Below are positions 4,563 to 6,071 of a DNA stretch of 6,071 bases, in pieces. The first letter of the stretch is position 1; every line of letters starts with the position of its first letter. Source of the DNA: an uncultured Eubacteriales bacterium (lineage in GTDB: Bacteria; Bacillota; Clostridia; Oscillospirales; Acutalibacteraceae); NCBI GenBank assembly GCA_900320925.1, contig ONUD01000091.1, positions 1 through 6,071 of the forward strand, in the 5' to 3' direction. Position numbers and translations under genes: made by a program. Under the pieces are notes generated by a model. The model had not been told where the DNA came from. It saw only the letters and a program-made list of their open reading frames with translations, and did no database searches.

Positions 4563-5042
4563 ATGAGTCTTGAAGTGGGAATGATCGTGGAAGGAAAAGT
4601 AACGGGAATCACCAAATTCGGTGCCTTTGTGGATCTGCAAGAGGGAAAAACGGGAATGGTACATATTTCCGAAATCGCTCCAACGTATGTGAATGACATA
4701 AAGGATCACCTCAAAGAGGGACAGACCGTCAAAGTGAAAATACTCAATATCGGAGAGGATGGCAAAATCAGTCTCTCTATTAAAAAAGCACTGCCGCAAA
4801 ATGACAGCAGCAGTCCTCAGGGAAACCGACCCAATCGGAATTACTCCCAACGCAGAACTCCCAGACCTAACAATAGTGCAGGAAACTTTGAATGGCAACA
4901 AAAACGTTCCGAGCCTGCCAGCTTTGAGGATATGCTGTCCAAATTCAAGCAGACAAGCGATGAAAAAATGTCCGATCTGAAACGCCTGAACGAGTCCAAA
5001 CGGGGCGGCTTCTCCAGACGCGGCAATCCTCAGAAACCCTGA
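4563..5042 (+). CDS. yabR: S1-domain RNA-binding protein, YabR type
   Basis: 159-residue protein with one S1 (OB-fold) RNA-binding domain at about 5-75: VGMIVEGKVTGITKFGAFVD, then GMVHISEIA (31-39), NDIKDHLKEGQTVKVKIL and DGKISLSIKKA. A hydrophilic, low-complexity linker rich in Asn, Arg, Ser and Pro follows (about 78-116). The C-terminal region SFEDMLSKFKQTSDEK...LKRLNESKRGG (120-149) resembles the end of B. subtilis YabR and finishes in a basic RGG/RRG-like tail that should help bind nucleic acid. B. subtilis YabR lies in the same place, after divIC. The exact role is unsettled; relatives such as general stress protein 13 and YugI bind ribosomes. Length exceeds YabR (about 128) through the longer linker. 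The start is ATG 4563; the only upstream in-frame option is a CTG at 4539 overlapping divIC. An intrinsic terminator follows the stop by 14 bases. Confidence 0.9.
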   Translation: MSLEVGMIVEGKVTGITKFGAFVDLQEGKTGMVHISEIAPTYVNDIKDHLKEGQTVKVKILNIGEDGKISLSIKKALPQNDSSSPQGNRPNRNYSQRRTPRPNNSAGNFEWQQKRSEPASFEDMLSKFKQTSDEKMSDLKRLNESKRGGFSRRGNPQKP

Positions 5043-5056
5043 AATCAAAATATGTG

Positions 5057-5084
5057 AAGAGAGTCGTCAGCGGCTCTCTTTTTT
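5057..5084 (+). terminator. Intrinsic terminator after the S1 gene
   Basis: AAGAGAGTCG (5057-5066) pairs with CGGCTCTCTT (5071-5080) through ten base pairs, one of them G-U, around a TCAG loop, and runs directly into six T residues (5079-5084). This is a textbook Rho-independent terminator for the divIC-S1 unit. Its T-run ends only three bases before the ribosome site of the following gene. Confidence 0.87.
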
Positions 5085-5099
5085 AATGGAGGAAATCAT

Positions 5100-6071
5100 A
5101 TGTTGATTATTCATGCTGAAATCCATACCATGAATCCTGATAATGACATCATTCATGACGGCTATCTCCTGACGGAAAACGGGAAAATTGCCGCCATAGG
5201 ATCGATGTCCGATATGCCGGCTGTGTCGGATACAACAGTGGTCGATGCCGAATCCTGCCATGCTTACCCCGGCTGGATCGATGCCCATACCCATCTGGGA
5301 CTGTACGGCGATGCCATTGGCTTTGAAAGTGCGGACGGCAACGAGGACAGTGACCCTGTTATGCCGCAGCTTCGTGCCATTGATGGAGTGAATCCCCTTG
5401 ACAGGTACTTTGCAGAAGCCAGAAAGGCAGGCATTACCACTGTCATCACCAGTCCCGGCAGTGCTGACCCGATTGCCGGTCAGCTTGCCGCTATCAAAAC
5501 CGTGGGGAAAAGAATTGATGACATGATTATCAAAGCCCCTGTCGGTATCAAGTTCGCACTGGGGGAAAACCCGAAATCTACTTTCAGCGACAAAGACCAA
5601 TCTCCTGTTACCCGTATGGCAACCGCTGCCCTTATCAGGGAAATGCTGCAAAAAGCCCGTAAATATCAGCATGAGGAAGAACCCGAATATGATATAAAAT
5701 GTGAAGCACTGCTCCCCCTGCTGGAAAAGAAAATCCCTGCCCACTTCCATGCCCACCGTGCAGATGATATTTTTACCGCTCTTCGTATCTGTCGGGAATT
5801 TGACATCGACTGCGTTCTTGTCCATGCCACCGATGCTTTTCTGCTGTGCGATGAACTGGCACAGGACAATATCCTCGGTATCCTTTCGGGTCCCATCCTG
5901 ACCGACAGAAGCAAGCCTGAACTGCAAAACCTCTCCCCTGCTTCCACAGGCATCCTTGTCAGAAACGGCTTCAAAACCGCCGTCATTACCGACCATCCCG
6001 AAACACCGGTACAATACCTGCTGTTGTGTGCAGCGGTTGCTGTGAAAGAGGGATTGGACAGGGAGAAAGCT
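5100..6071 (+). CDS. Metal-dependent amidohydrolase (3' end outside window)
   Basis: Open from ATG 5100 to the last base, 324 residues without a stop; related proteins are about 380-390 residues, so some 60 are missing. The start has GGAGG (5088-5092) seven bases upstream. The N-terminal beta-sandwich begins MLIIHAEIHTMNP, and the TIM-barrel opens with GWIDAHTHLG, whose H63 and H65 are the first metal ligands. Further likely ligands are K151 in GIKFALGENPK (a candidate carboxylated lysine), H217 in HFHAHRADD, H242 in VHATD and D298 in ITDHP, together giving the complete set for a two-metal amidohydrolase. The GxKFALGENPK and HxHAHRxDD patterns point to the COG1228 group, related to imidazolonepropionase and prolidase-like enzymes; the actual substrate cannot be told. 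No signal peptide, so probably cytosolic. It follows a strong terminator with no room for its own promoter between, so it may be expressed by read-through or from a promoter within the S1 gene. Confidence 0.9.
   Translation, partial: MLIIHAEIHTMNPDNDIIHDGYLLTENGKIAAIGSMSDMPAVSDTTVVDAESCHAYPGWIDAHTHLGLYGDAIGFESADGNEDSDPVMPQLRAIDGVNPLDRYFAEARKAGITTVITSPGSADPIAGQLAAIKTVGKRIDDMIIKAPVGIKFALGENPKSTFSDKDQSPVTRMATAALIREMLQKARKYQHEEEPEYDIKCEALLPLLEKKIPAHFHAHRADDIFTALRICREFDIDCVLVHATDAFLLCDELAQDNILGILSGPILTDRSKPELQNLSPASTGILVRNGFKTAVITDHPETPVQYLLLCAAVAVKEGLDREKA

Noticed and set aside
5067..6014. 315-codon open frame on the minus strand
   Set aside because: It lies opposite the amidohydrolase, whose catalytic motifs are intact on the + strand. 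The antisense product is Gly/His/Arg-rich and domainless, and the frame ends inside the terminator.
1..6071. Mobile element, CRISPR array, toxin-antitoxin or defence system
   Set aside because: No repeats with regular spacing, transposase or integrase motifs or foreign-looking genes were seen. MazG here is the housekeeping type in a conserved cluster, with no mazEF next to it.

Overview
The window is a stretch of chromosome from a spore-forming Firmicute. It looks like a Clostridia member, plausibly Oscillospiraceae/Ruminococcus-like, but that placement is inference from gene order, roughly balanced base composition and protein style, since no marker gene is present. Every gene I can support lies on the + strand. 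The order corresponds to the Bacillus subtilis yabM-yabN-yabO(rqcP)-yabP-yabQ-divIC-yabR neighbourhood, with a gene for the nucleoid protein HU placed between the mazG homologue and rqcP.

Layout. 1-111 is the acidic C-terminal tail of an unidentified protein, followed by a perfect 12-bp hairpin. 184-1944 is a 14-helix MOP-superfamily flippase (YabM/SpoVB type) with a GTG start. 1969-2778 is a stand-alone MazG, without the methylase domain fused to it in B. subtilis YabN. 2780-3058 is HU, one base after mazG. A terminator-like hairpin follows, then rqcP (3121-3366), yabP (3419-3697), yabQ (3707-4120, TTG start), an 83-base gap with a promoter, divIC (4204-4542), and an S1-domain protein of YabR type (4563-5042). 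A strong intrinsic terminator closes the cluster. 5100 to the window end is the open 5' part of a metal-dependent amidohydrolase.

Function. The cluster mixes housekeeping and sporulation jobs: lipid-linked envelope precursor export (flippase), nucleotide-pool cleaning (MazG), nucleoid packing (HU), rescue of stalled large ribosomal subunits (RqcP), spore cortex/coat morphogenesis (YabP, YabQ), divisome assembly (DivIC) and an RNA-binding factor (S1 protein). Candidate promoters match this mix: a sigma-A-like site just before mazG, a very good sigma-E-like site directly before yabP, and a sigma-A-like site before divIC. The sporulation pair would thus have its own mother-cell promoter inside an otherwise vegetative operon.

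I see no mobile element, CRISPR array, defence island, tRNA or rRNA, and no undescribed system. The main points of interest are regulatory (internal sigma-E promoter, possible masking of the yabP ribosome site on read-through transcripts, a two-codon ORF before the S1 gene, hairpins) and small departures from family norms (a degenerate second MazG site, and a cysteine in the HU DNA-binding arm).
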